Source: JAGVSR01 sp963778225 (GTDB taxonomy: Bacteria; Pseudomonadota; Alphaproteobacteria; Rhizobiales; Hyphomicrobiaceae). From it: 64,000 bases of DNA. Both the position numbers and the translations under genes were made by a program. Location: assembly GCA_963778225.1 (NCBI GenBank), contig CAVZTR010000001.1, positions 1-64,000 on the forward strand, written 5' to 3'. The notes under the pieces were generated by a model. It did not search any database, had not been told where the DNA came from, and saw only the letters and a program-made list of their open reading frames with translations. This document shows, one piece after another, positions 43,916 to 52,321 of this stretch; the stretch's first letter is position 1, and the number at the start of each line of letters is the position of its first letter.

Positions 43916-45080
43916 TTGGCTGATCGTCGGGGCTGGGTTTGCAGGGAGCGTATTGGCAGAGCGGATCGCAAACGATCGCGGCGAGCGCGTTCTCATTATT
44001 GACCGGCGGGATCATGTCGGAGGCAATGCGTTTGACTATTACAACGAGGATGGCCTCCTCGTGCATCGGTATGGTCCGCATATCTTTCATACCAACGCGC
44101 AGCGGATCTTCTCGTATCTCAGCCGTTTTACCGAGTGGCGGCCGTACGAGCACCGCGTGCTGGCAGATATCAACGGGCAGCTCCTTCCCGTTCCCATCAA
44201 CCTGGACACGGTGAACAGGCTTTATGGACTGGCGCTGACCAGCGATGAGCTCGAAGCTTTTTTTCAGGCTCGAGCTGAGGCGATCGATCCTATTCGAACG
44301 TCGGAGGATGTGGTTGTCGCCCGCGTCGGTCGCGATCTTTATGAGAAATTCTTTCGCGGCTATACGCGCAAGCAGTGGGGTCTTGATCCGTCGCAACTCG
44401 ATAAGGCTGTGACCTCGCGGGTCCCCGTGCGGACAAATCGCGACGACCGGTATTTCACGGATCGGTTTCAGGCAATGCCCAAGCACGGCTACACGGCGAT
44501 GTTCCGCCGCATGCTTCAGCATCGGAAAATTCAGGTCCTACTGCAGGCCGATTACCGTGAGGTTCGCGCAGTCATTCCGCATCGGCGCGTGATCTTTACC
44601 GGGCCGATCGATGAATACTTCTCGTATCGCTTTGGGCGGCTACCGTATCGGTCGTTGCGGTTTGAGCACATGACAAAGCGGCAGTCGCAGTTCCAACCGG
44701 TGGGTGTCGTCAATTACCCGCTCGACCGCGATTATACGCGGATCACCGAATACAAGTATCTGACGGGACAGCATCACCCTTGGACAGCGCTGACGTATGA
44801 GTATCCAACCGACAAAGGCGATCCGTATTATCCGGTGCCCCGGGCCGAGAATCAGGCGCTTTACAAGCAGTATGAGGATTTAGCGCGCGCGGCGGACGAC
44901 GTGTGGTTCGTCGGGCGCTTGGCGACGTACCGCTACTACAACATGGATCAAGTGGTCGGACAGGCGTTGGCAACCTTCGAGGAGATCGAACGGAAGGTTC
45001 CCGTTGCTGCGAGCGATCCGGCAGTCTCGCGCAAATCGAGCATTCGCCCGGGCGCTCAATCAGCCGAACCGGCCGGCTGA
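43908..45080 (+). CDS. glf: UDP-galactopyranose mutase
   Basis: The 390-residue flavoprotein interconverts UDP-galactopyranose and UDP-galactofuranose. It has the FAD-binding dinucleotide fold at the N-terminus (WLIVGAGFAGSVLAERIA). Other landmarks are RDHVGGNAFDYY, HRYGPHIFHTN, FFRGYTRKQWG and the C-terminal RLATYRYYNMDQVVGQAL that closes the FAD site. The start ATG at 43908 overlaps the stop of the glycosyltransferase gene in the shared ATGTTTGA, indicating coupled translation. Confidence 0.93.
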   Translation: MFDWLIVGAGFAGSVLAERIANDRGERVLIIDRRDHVGGNAFDYYNEDGLLVHRYGPHIFHTNAQRIFSYLSRFTEWRPYEHRVLADINGQLLPVPINLDTVNRLYGLALTSDELEAFFQARAEAIDPIRTSEDVVVARVGRDLYEKFFRGYTRKQWGLDPSQLDKAVTSRVPVRTNRDDRYFTDRFQAMPKHGYTAMFRRMLQHRKIQVLLQADYREVRAVIPHRRVIFTGPIDEYFSYRFGRLPYRSLRFEHMTKRQSQFQPVGVVNYPLDRDYTRITEYKYLTGQHHPWTALTYEYPTDKGDPYYPVPRAENQALYKQYEDLARAADDVWFVGRLATYRYYNMDQVVGQALATFEEIERKVPVAASDPAVSRKSSIRPGAQSAEPAG

Positions 45081-45115
45081 TCCAAACACGCGGACGCCGT
45101 CGGTTCTCTCATCAA

Positions 45116-45631
45116 TTAGCTGAGCGATGATCCGCTGCTGTCGTCCACGCGCGGAGAGGGCCGGGGAAAGGGAATGATCGTCGCCGATCCGGTGGATGGG
45201 CGCGGCGGTTCCACGGCGAGTTCGCTCAGATCTGCCAGATCGTCCATCCATTCTCCGCAGAGATCTGCGAGCGGGAGCCCGGCCGCTTCAGACAGCCACG
45301 GCTGAAGGATGGTGCGGCCTTCGCCTGTCTCAAGATCGGCATGCAGGATGAGATAGCGGTCCTGGACTGAGGATTCCGGGCTGCGCATCCATCGCCGGAT
45401 GACTTGAGCTGTCTCGCCGGCTTCCGACAACTCCGGATCGGACACCAGCATTTCGACGTGCGGGGCGTAGGCTTCGCTGTCGTAGGGAAGCATTTTCCAC
45501 GGCAGGTCATCGGCGGTCGCGGCATCGAGAGCGCGGTCGGCGGCTTCCTGACCCGTGTGGATGTCGTCGCTCTCAATCTCGACGCACGCCACTTCCAGGC
45601 GAACTCTCACGACTTTCGCGTAGTACTTCAT
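45116..45631 (-). CDS. Hypothetical protein
   Basis: The 171-residue soluble, acidic protein has a perfect GGAGG four to five bases before the ATG. The N-terminal segment (YYAKVVRVRLEVACVEIESDD) is beta-rich. The middle part contains QVIRRWMRSPESSVQDRYLIL. The C-terminal 35 residues are disordered. I recognise no domain. It converges with the glf gene. Confidence 0.55.
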   Translation of the reverse strand: MKYYAKVVRVRLEVACVEIESDDIHTGQEAADRALDAATADDLPWKMLPYDSEAYAPHVEMLVSDPELSEAGETAQVIRRWMRSPESSVQDRYLILHADLETGEGRTILQPWLSEAAGLPLADLCGEWMDDLADLSELAVEPPRPSTGSATIIPFPRPSPRVDDSSGSSLS

Positions 45632-45968
45632 CTGAGCCTCCGCATAGCCGACAACGGATCAATGATGGTCGAGTTGAAAGGAGATACGCAACGGCTCGAC
45701 CATTGAACGTCTGTGCTATGGGACTTGAACGCAACACGGGGGTGGGGGTTGCCTGCCCAGCGCACCTCCCCGGTTGTCTTTGGTCAGTTGGTTTGAGCGC
45801 CGGTGCAGTTGACGACGGTGGCCTGCGGCACGGCGCGATGCTGCGTTGGCTGTGCAACCGCATTGCAAGGGTTGCTACGCCATCTGCCGTTCCCGACGAG
45901 TGGGGTGCGTGCACGTCGGTTCAAATCGGAACTTCGGATAAGAACTATCGTCGCAGAGGAGGCGGGGT
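45632..45968. other. Divergent intergenic region
   Basis: The stretch holds about 340 bases without a convincing gene. Promoters for the acidic hypothetical gene and the DUF3147 gene should lie here. I see no clear operator or RNA element. Confidence 0.4.
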
Positions 45969-46319
45969 ATGGGCTGGATCATCACGAAGTACGCCGTGAC
46001 GGCGTTTCTCGTCGTGCTGATCTCGGAAGTCGCCAAACGCAGCGACAAATTGGGCGGTCTTATCGCCGCGCTGCCGATGGTGACCGTGCTGACGTTGATC
46101 TGGCTGTGGGTGGAGGGGCAGGGCGAGAGCAAGATCGCGAACCATGCCTGGTATACGTTTTGGTACGTGGTCCCGACCCTGCCGATGTTTCTGCTGTTTC
46201 CCTACCTGCTGCCGCGGATCGGGTTCTGGCCCACCATGGGTGCGAGCATCGTCGTGACGATCGCCAGTTTCGCAGCGTTCGCGTTTGCCGTGCGCCGGTT
46301 CGGGATTGAATTGCTCTAG
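45969..46319 (+). CDS. DUF3147 family membrane protein
   Basis: The 116-residue protein has four hydrophobic helices. It matches the DUF3147 pattern KYAVTAFLVVLISEVAKRSDKLGGLIAALPMVTVLTLIWLW and FWYVVPTLPMFLLFPYLL...FW. The function is unknown. GGAGGCGGGG precedes the ATG. It converges with the ModE-like gene, with 10 bases between the two stop codons. Confidence 0.85.
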   Translation: MGWIITKYAVTAFLVVLISEVAKRSDKLGGLIAALPMVTVLTLIWLWVEGQGESKIANHAWYTFWYVVPTLPMFLLFPYLLPRIGFWPTMGASIVVTIASFAAFAFAVRRFGIELL

Positions 46320-46329
46320 CGCCGCTTCG

Positions 46330-46786
46330 TCAGCCGCGCGGCTCGTTTTTGCCGCTGTGATGTTGATCGAGCCACGCGAGGATCTCGCCGCCGGACGCGA
46401 TCGCCTTTTTCTCGATGCTGCGATACTGGCGGATGAGTTCGCGGCCGAAGTCCGTGAGCTTTGCCGGCCCTCCGCCGTGGCCATGTTCCGGCGTGGCGAC
46501 GGCGGCCTGATCGAAGGCCTGATTGATCTGCTGCATGAAGAGCCATGCGCGGCGGTAGGACATGCCGATTTCAGCGGCGGCGCGGCTCAACGAGCCTGCG
46601 CTATCGATGGCCTCGAGAAGTGCGACCTTGCCCGGCCCCAGGCGCACGCCGCCGGGAAAGTCGATCTGGAGTTTGATGCTGGAGCCGGCCTTGGCCGTCT
46701 TCTTCTTTCGGCTTCTCGGCAGAGCCGGGGCTCGATGCGGCCGAAGGCTTGCGAGGTGGCGTCGCTTCCAGGGCGATATCGGACAC
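46330..46786 (-). CDS. ModE-like winged-helix regulator, probable frameshift
   Basis: The core is a ModE N-terminal DNA-binding domain: LGPGKVALLEAIDSAGSLSRAAAEIGMSYRRAWLFMQQINQAF, with later GGGPAKLTDFGRELI. No molbindin (TOBE) domain follows, so it is a ModE-N-only protein. A good Shine-Dalgarno (AGAGGA, 6 bases) precedes a GTG at 46786 that opens MSDIALEATPPRKPSAAS. That frame meets the HTH frame only if one A is removed from the run near 46706-46708. The span is 3n+1. The alternative start upstream in the HTH frame lacks a ribosome-binding site. It probably controls the neighbouring tungsten/molybdenum genes. Confidence 0.72.
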
Positions 46787-46861
46787 TGCCGATCCTCTCG
46801 TCTGTTAAGGTGATCGAATAAATCTACACGCATTTGGCGGCGGGGAAAGGGCGTTGTGGGG

Positions 46862-47161
46862 TCAGCCGCCGCCGCGCTGGAAGGCGAGATCGAAGCGGCT
46901 CATGAACTGCGCGCGGTCAGCCGACGGCACTCCGACAAAACGAACGGTGACGCGGGCACGTGGCAGCGCGAGGAGCGTCCCAAGTGTGACGCTGGGGAGG
47001 GCATCGTAGGTCACGGTGATCGTGCCGCTGTTGCATTCAAGCGTATGGGCGAGCGCCGGTGCCAGCGAGGCATCGAGCACGGCCATGCTGCGATGGAATT
47101 CGGACGGAGTAGCGGACATCGTTTTCTCGACCAGGTCCGGAACGAACGGCCCGCTCGTCAT
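46862..47161 (-). CDS. Unknown small protein of the AOR operon
   Basis: The 99-residue soluble protein starts at an ATG that overlaps the stop of the MoaD-like gene (ATGA), so translation is coupled. It contains MAVLDASLAPALAHTLECNSGTITVTYD and a C-terminal RAQFMSRFDLAFQRGGG. The ending in Gly-Gly-Gly is curious next to a ubiquitin-like MoaD protein. I recognise no family. A role in AOR maturation or cofactor insertion is inferred only from position. Confidence 0.55.
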   Translation of the reverse strand: MTSGPFVPDLVEKTMSATPSEFHRSMAVLDASLAPALAHTLECNSGTITVTYDALPSVTLGTLLALPRARVTVRFVGVPSADRAQFMSRFDLAFQRGGG

Positions 47162-47409
47162 CCGCCGGCAACCGGAGGCCAGACCGCCAGAGCGTCTCCA
47201 GACTTGAGCGCCACGTGGGTGCGCACGCCGACCGGCTGAAAGACGCCGTTGAGAAGCACGAGGTGGCAGGACTGCGGCGGTACGTTGTGGTCATCAAGAA
47301 GGGCGCGGATGGTGGTGCCTTCGGGCACGTCGAGATCGATCATGTTGCGCTCCGCTCCTTCGGGCAGGAACGCGCCAAGTGAGGCGAAAAGTTTCAGTGT
47401 GACTTTCAT
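47158..47409 (-). CDS. MoaD/ThiS-like sulfur carrier
   Basis: The 83-residue ubiquitin-like protein ends VWPPVAGG, with the Gly-Gly terminus needed for adenylation and thiocarboxylation. The body (VTLKLFASLGAFLP..., VPEGTTIRALLDDHNVP, LVLLNGVFQPVG, SGDALAVWPP) matches the MoaD fold used in molybdopterin dithiolene formation. Tungsten AOR operons of the Aromatoleum aromaticum type carry such a gene. It lies 15 bases after the FAD subunit gene. Confidence 0.85.
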   Translation of the reverse strand: MKVTLKLFASLGAFLPEGAERNMIDLDVPEGTTIRALLDDHNVPPQSCHLVLLNGVFQPVGVRTHVALKSGDALAVWPPVAGG

Positions 47410-47424
47410 GGGGACCGTATGCCG

Positions 47425-48735
47425 TCAGGCGGCGGCCTTGGCAATCGGGGTGTTCACGTGCGGTCCGGTCGGGCCGCCTATGGGCGCCCCATGGGCGACG
47501 GCGATGTAGGCTTCCCGCAGACGCTCGGGGCTTGCGACAAGCTTCTCCTTCCATCCACCGAGACGGAAGCCGGTCTGGATCAGGCCGCGCAGCATACCGA
47601 CGTGGTCCGTGAGGCCGACGCTCTGGGCGCCGATCAGGCGGTCGCCTTCGAAGTTGAGCTTCAGATATTTGAAGTTGGTCTCGTCGATGAGCTTGGCGGT
47701 CTGACCTTCGGGCTTGCCCGCCCAGAGACCGAACGATGAGGAGATCAGCCCCATCGTATCGAGCACGTTCATGTTGAGCGAGCCGCGGTGGGGCGTCTTC
47801 GTGCCGGACATGTTGAGGCCGGCGAGGCGGCCGTGTTCGACGGCGACGGGCTGGATGGCGAGCATGTCGGGCTTGCCGGTGGAGATGTCGATCGCCTCAC
47901 AGCAATCGCCGGCAGCGAAGACGTCTGGCGCGGACGTTTCGAGGAACGGGTTGACCTGGATGCCCCAGTTCACCTTGACGCCGGAGCCGACGAGGAAGCC
48001 GGTGTTCGATTTGACGCCGGCTGCGAGCACGACGAGTTGGGCCGGGATCGCCTGACCGCTCGAAAGATCGACTGCGAGCGTGGCGCCGCCGTTCGAGCCG
48101 GTCTGGCGAATGGAGTTGACCTTGGTGCCGGTGTAGACCTTCACACCCTTCTCGCGGCACCAGCGGGCGAGCATGCCGCCGGCGGTGTCGTCCATCATGC
48201 GGGCGACCATGCGGGGCGCGATCTCGACAACGGTGAGATCGCAGCCGCGCTGGTAGAGCGCTTCGAGAACGATGGAGCCGATGAAGCCGGCACCGACGAG
48301 CACGACAGGTGCTCCTTTGTCGGCGCGCTTCAGGATGGCGCGGGCATCGGCCAGCGTCCAGCAGTTGACGACGCCTTCGAGATTAGAGCCGGACATTTTC
48401 GGGATGACGGGCGAGGCGCCGGTGGCAATCAGAAGCTTGTCGTAGGCAATCGGATCGCCGCCGGACAGATAAAGTTCCTTGCGGCGGCTGTCGATGCCGC
48501 CGGCGCGGCCGTGGCGGTACTCGATGCAGAGGCTGTCGTAGTGGTCGGCCTTCTGGCGAAGATAGGTGCCACGCTCCTCGATGTTGCCGTGGAGGAGGTA
48601 GGGAATGGCCATGCGCGAGTAGGGCGGTTCGGGCTCGCCGCCAATCAGCGTGATCTGGCCGTTGCGGTCTTTTTGGCGGATGGTTTCCGCCGCCGTCACA
48701 CCGGCTGGACCGGCTCCGAGGATCACGTAGTGCAT
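47425..48735 (-). CDS. FAD/NAD(P)-dependent oxidoreductase subunit of the AOR system
   Basis: The 436-residue flavoprotein has an N-terminal FAD fold (YVILGAGPAGVTAAETI), the NAD-binding fold (APVVLVGAGFIGSIVLEALYQRG, about residues 140-162) and the FAD-closing block DVFAAGDCCEAIDI. It belongs to the pyridine-nucleotide-disulfide oxidoreductase superfamily but lacks a CxxxxC redox disulfide. In the Aromatoleum AOR a subunit like this (AorC) passes electrons to NAD. The gene lies between the AOR catalytic subunit and the MoaD-like gene on the same strand. Confidence 0.87.
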   Translation of the reverse strand: MHYVILGAGPAGVTAAETIRQKDRNGQITLIGGEPEPPYSRMAIPYLLHGNIEERGTYLRQKADHYDSLCIEYRHGRAGGIDSRRKELYLSGGDPIAYDKLLIATGASPVIPKMSGSNLEGVVNCWTLADARAILKRADKGAPVVLVGAGFIGSIVLEALYQRGCDLTVVEIAPRMVARMMDDTAGGMLARWCREKGVKVYTGTKVNSIRQTGSNGGATLAVDLSSGQAIPAQLVVLAAGVKSNTGFLVGSGVKVNWGIQVNPFLETSAPDVFAAGDCCEAIDISTGKPDMLAIQPVAVEHGRLAGLNMSGTKTPHRGSLNMNVLDTMGLISSSFGLWAGKPEGQTAKLIDETNFKYLKLNFEGDRLIGAQSVGLTDHVGMLRGLIQTGFRLGGWKEKLVASPERLREAYIAVAHGAPIGGPTGPHVNTPIAKAAA

Positions 48736-48832
48736 GGGGCAGGCCTCACGGGTGGCGTGGTGGACGCGTTCCAGGGACGGCAGGATGCGCTGGGCGGATT
48801 CAACGATCGAACCCGCCCGCAGAGCGTTCTTA

Positions 48833-50683
48833 TCAGAGCGACAGGCGCGACAGCGTCTCGTTGGTCGGGATGCCTTCCTGGGTCCAGCCGCGCAGCTGGT
48901 AGTACTCGGGAAGCATCGTGGCGAGGCCGTTTACGAGACCCTTGGCTGGACCTGTCTCCGCCGGCTCCGAGACGAGGCGCGGCGGCAGGTTGTCGTCCTT
49001 GTGGGTGAAACCGGCACGGTTGTTGAAGACGCGCTCCATGTTCCAGATGCGCTCGCCGACTTCCATCATGTACTCGGGCGTCCAGCTGGCGCCGTCGCAG
49101 GCGGCATCGACCTGGGGTGCGATGTCGTTCAGCGTCCAGGCGAACGTCGTGAAGACGCACAGGCCGGTGGAGTTGACGGCGGCGGTCGCATCCTGGAAGG
49201 CCTTGACCAGGGCGGGCTTGCCGTCGGTGGTCAGCGGGTCGGTCTTCTCAGGAATGCCGAGGATTTCGGACGAGACCGTGTAGGAGCGCAGGTGGCAGGC
49301 GCCGCGGTTGGACGTGGCGTAGGTGAGGCCCATGCCCTGGATCCCGCGCGAGTCGTAGGCGGGGAATTCCTGGCCCTTGACGGACATGGAGAGGTCCGGG
49401 CGACCATACTTGGTGCATAGACGCAACGAACCAAGACCCAGTTCCGCGCCGAAGCCTTCGCCTATTCCGGTGAGTTCGACGCACTTGGCAAGGGCTTCCG
49501 CCGAACCGAACTTCAGGTCGATGCCGCCGGTCTGTTCCTTGGTGATGAGGCCAAGCTCGTACAACTCCATCGCGGCCGAGACCGTGGCGCCGAACGAGAT
49601 CGGGTCCATGCCCTGCTCGTTGCAGACGAAGTTCACGTAGGTGAGCGTTTCGAGATCGTCGACGCCAGTGTTGGAGCCGAGCGCCCAGGCGGCTTCATAT
49701 TCGAGGCCGCCGGACGCCTTCCAATACTGCGGCTTGTTCTGGATGGTGAAGTGCTTCTCGTCGATCTTCGAAATACGGCCGCAGGCGATGGTGCAGCCGA
49801 AACAGGCCTGGTTGGTGAGCAGGTTCGGCTGTCCGTCGGTCTTGCGCGGGGTTGCCATGGCTTCGGCGGAAATCGCGTGCGCGCCTTCGAACTGCACCTG
49901 ACGATGGTTGCGGGTCGGCATGGCGCCGGCCTCGTTGATGACGTTCATGAGAACCTGCGTGCCGTACGTCGGCAGACCGGCGCCGGTGACGGCGTTCTCC
50001 TGCAGCACCTTCTTGCCGGCGGCAGCGGCCTTGAGGAACGTGCGGCCGTCCTTGACCTTGACGCCGCCTGTGCCGCGAACGGCGACGGCCTTGAGGTTCT
50101 TCGAGCCCATGACGGCGCCGACACCGGAGCGGCCGGCGGCGCGATGAAGATCGTTGACGATGCAGGAGTAGAGAACCTGCTTTTCACCCGAGATGCCGAT
50201 GGCCGAGATGTGCATCATCGGGTCTTGGTGCTTGGTCTTGATCCACTCGTCGGTGTGCCAGACGCTGGTGCCCCAGATGTCGGACGCGTCGTGGATCTCG
50301 CAAACGTCATCGATAATTGAAACGTAGACGGGCTTGGGAGCCTTGCCCTCGAAGATGATCATGTCCCAGCCGGCGAACTTCAACTCGGCGCCGAAGTAGC
50401 CACCGGAGTTGGAGCAGGCGATGGCGTTGGTGAGCGCGCCTTTGGTGATGACCGAATAGCGGCCGGCGGTGGAGGCGGCGGTGCCAGTGAGCGGGCCGGT
50501 TGCCATGATCATCTTGTTATCGGGGCCGAGCGGATCGACCTTGGGATCGACTTCCTCGACGAAATACTTGGTGGCGAGACCCCGCTGTCCGAGATACTTC
50601 GACGCCCAATCCATGTTGAGCGGTTCGACTTTGACGGTGCCTGTGGTGAGGTTCACCCGCAGGATTTTCCGTGCCCAACCCAT
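48833..50683 (-). CDS. aor: Tungsten-dependent aldehyde:ferredoxin oxidoreductase, catalytic subunit
   Basis: The 616-residue enzyme oxidises aldehydes to carboxylic acids, or reduces acids, at a tungsten bis-pyranopterin. It begins MGWARKILRVNLTTG. The [4Fe-4S] ligands are Cys294, Cys297, Cys301 (CFGCTIAC) and Cys509 (STGLCVF). Further landmarks are GGLEYEAAWALGSNTG, the pterin-binding AAGRSGVGAVMGSKNLKAVAV, and RGACHLRSYT with the active-site His. GGGAGA precedes the ATG. The operon order is ferredoxin-like, AOR, FAD subunit, MoaD-like. It matches the aorABC-type mesophilic NAD-linked enzyme and not the single-subunit archaeal AOR. Confidence 0.95.
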   Translation of the reverse strand: MGWARKILRVNLTTGTVKVEPLNMDWASKYLGQRGLATKYFVEEVDPKVDPLGPDNKMIMATGPLTGTAASTAGRYSVITKGALTNAIACSNSGGYFGAELKFAGWDMIIFEGKAPKPVYVSIIDDVCEIHDASDIWGTSVWHTDEWIKTKHQDPMMHISAIGISGEKQVLYSCIVNDLHRAAGRSGVGAVMGSKNLKAVAVRGTGGVKVKDGRTFLKAAAAGKKVLQENAVTGAGLPTYGTQVLMNVINEAGAMPTRNHRQVQFEGAHAISAEAMATPRKTDGQPNLLTNQACFGCTIACGRISKIDEKHFTIQNKPQYWKASGGLEYEAAWALGSNTGVDDLETLTYVNFVCNEQGMDPISFGATVSAAMELYELGLITKEQTGGIDLKFGSAEALAKCVELTGIGEGFGAELGLGSLRLCTKYGRPDLSMSVKGQEFPAYDSRGIQGMGLTYATSNRGACHLRSYTVSSEILGIPEKTDPLTTDGKPALVKAFQDATAAVNSTGLCVFTTFAWTLNDIAPQVDAACDGASWTPEYMMEVGERIWNMERVFNNRAGFTHKDDNLPPRLVSEPAETGPAKGLVNGLATMLPEYYQLRGWTQEGIPTNETLSRLSL

Positions 50684-50796
50684 CGATCTCTCCCTTTATC
50701 GCTGACGCGCGGTTCGAGCGCGCTGCAATGTCTTCTGCGGAGTTTTTCGTAATCTCTTGGCGCACATCCGCTCCGCAGAGGCGGTGCTTGCCTGTG

Positions 50797-51303
50797 TCAG
50801 TGCTTGGCCACGGGTGCCTTGGCGCCCGGAGCGTCGGGCGAGCCCGCTGCGGCCTGCGCGGCCCACACCTTCATCTTGTCGAAGCCGGTCTGCTCGATGT
50901 CCTGGTATGTGATCGCGCCGGTTGGGCACGCATCCGAGCAGGCGGGATTGCCCTGGCACAGGTCGCACTTGATCACCTTACCGGTGGAGGCGTTGTAATT
51001 GATCGTGCCGAAGGGGCAGGCGATCGTGCAGACCTTGCAGCCGACGCAGAGGTTCTCGTGGACAACTTTCACGAGAGAGAGCGGATCGGTGGTGATCGCG
51101 TTCACCGGGCAGGCCTGCTGGCACCAGGCTTCGGCGCACTGGGTGCAGGTGTAGGGCACCATTTTGCCCTGCTCGTGGAAATCGAAGACGCGGATGCGGG
51201 ACTTGGCGACGTTGAACTCGCCCTCGTTCTCATAGCTGCAGGCCATTTCGCATTGCTTGCAGCCGGTGCACTTGCCCGGGTCGATGACCAGCGCCTTCAA
51301 CAT
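50797..51303 (-). CDS. Four-cluster ferredoxin-like electron-transfer subunit of AOR
   Basis: The 168-residue protein carries four [4Fe-4S] sites: CTGCKQCEMAC, CTQCAEAWCQQACP, CVGCKVCTIACP and CDLCQGNPACSDACP. An Ala/Pro-rich C-terminal tail of about 30 residues follows. In the Aromatoleum enzyme the equivalent AorA subunit carries electrons from the tungsten site to the FAD subunit. GGAGGG lies just before the ATG. This is the first gene of the operon, and its upstream region faces the divergent tup genes with two inverted repeats between them. Confidence 0.9.
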   Translation of the reverse strand: MLKALVIDPGKCTGCKQCEMACSYENEGEFNVAKSRIRVFDFHEQGKMVPYTCTQCAEAWCQQACPVNAITTDPLSLVKVVHENLCVGCKVCTIACPFGTINYNASTGKVIKCDLCQGNPACSDACPTGAITYQDIEQTGFDKMKVWAAQAAAGSPDAPGAKAPVAKH

Positions 51304-51371
51304 GTTCCCTCCGATGCCGTGGCCGCTCTGCGGGGCCTGTCCATTGATCGCGCGTGGACTGCAATCTAGAC

Positions 51372-51391
51372 AACTATACTATGGTACAGTT
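51372..51391. promoter_or_regulatory. Inverted repeat in the aor/tup divergent promoter region
   Basis: AACTATAC-N4-GTACAGTT is an 8-4-8 near-perfect palindrome with one mismatch. It lies 69 bases before the ferredoxin-like gene and 222 before tupB, where a regulator would act. The tie to the ModE-like protein is inference. Confidence 0.5.
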
Positions 51392-51456
51392 TCGCTGCTT
51401 GCCAGATGATCTCACATGCGACCTGAGCTTTGCCGGGGAAAGTATTAGATCCACCA

Positions 51457-51472
51457 GTATCCATTTGGATAC
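51457..51472. promoter_or_regulatory. Second inverted repeat in the aor/tup divergent region
   Basis: GTATCC-ATTT-GGATAC is a perfect 6-4-6 palindrome. It lies 66 bases from the first repeat and about 140 bases before tupB. The same type of element next to two divergent tungsten operons suggests an operator, although the sequence does not match the classical ModE box closely. Confidence 0.5.
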
Positions 51473-51612
51473 AGCTTAGTTGTTCGGTTGCGAAGACTTG
51501 GCTTCACTTTCGCTCAATGCTCATCCGCTCTCGTTCGTTGACGCTTGCCGATCCGTATCGGACGGGATACGGCTCTACGTGCGCCTTTTTGATTTTGTGA
51601 CGGACCTTTCCT

Positions 51613-52320
51613 GTGACGGACGCAGTCTGGCAGGCCTTCGCGTTGATCGGTTCTCTCGACGCTGATCTGATCGAGATCATCGGCTTGTCGCTGCGCGTCA
51701 GTCTGGCTGCGGTGCTGATCGCAGCGCTTGTCGGGCTGCCACTCGGCGCATTGATCGCGACGAGGCGTTTTCCCGGTCGTGGTGCCGTGATCGTGCTCGT
51801 CAACACGCTGATGGGGCTGCCGCCTGTGGTCGTGGGGCTGCTGGTCTATCTATGGCTCTCGGCTTCAGGGCCGTTCGGTGCGCTGCAACTGCTCTACACG
51901 CCGACAGCGATGATCGTCGCGCAGACCATTCTCGTTGCGCCGATCCTCATCGCGCTGACGCGGCAGATCGTGGCCGACCTCGACGCGGAACTCGGCGAAC
52001 AGTTGCGGATCTTCGGACTGACGCGGTGGCAGCAGATCTTGACGCTGCTGCATGAGGGGCGGGCCGCGCTGACGACGGCATTGCTCGCAGGATTTGGGCG
52101 CGCGATCGCAGAGGTGGGCGCGGTGCTCATCGTCGGCGGCAACATCAATCACGTGACGCGCACGATGACGACGGCGATCGCGCTGGAAACATCCAAAGGT
52201 GAGCTTGCGCTCGCGATGGCGCTGGGTCTCGTGCTGATCTTCATCGCAGGCCTCGTGAATGCTGCGGCGATGGCGCTGCGAGGCGGCGCAGTTGCGCAGT
52301 TGGCGCCGGGGAGGTCCTGA
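51613..52320 (+). CDS. tupB: Tungstate ABC transporter permease
   Basis: The 235-residue inner-membrane permease has about five to six helices. It has the TupB signatures NTLMGLPPVVVGLLVYLWLSASGPFG and a cytoplasmic loop GLTRWQQILTLLHEGRAALTTALLAGFGRAIAEVGAVLIVGGNI. That loop holds the EAA-type contact for the ATPase. The GTG start at 51613 lacks a strong ribosome-binding site. It is the first gene of tupB-tupC-tupA, divergent from the AOR operon. It would deliver tungstate for AOR and probably for the formate dehydrogenase. Confidence 0.9.
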   Translation: MTDAVWQAFALIGSLDADLIEIIGLSLRVSLAAVLIAALVGLPLGALIATRRFPGRGAVIVLVNTLMGLPPVVVGLLVYLWLSASGPFGALQLLYTPTAMIVAQTILVAPILIALTRQIVADLDAELGEQLRIFGLTRWQQILTLLHEGRAALTTALLAGFGRAIAEVGAVLIVGGNINHVTRTMTTAIALETSKGELALAMALGLVLIFIAGLVNAAAMALRGGAVAQLAPGRS

Positions 52321-52321
52321 C

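Noticed and set aside
47788..49008. A 406-codon plus-strand frame opposite the FAD subunit and AOR genes
   Set aside because: It has no motif or ribosome-binding site. It crosses two genuine genes on the other strand.
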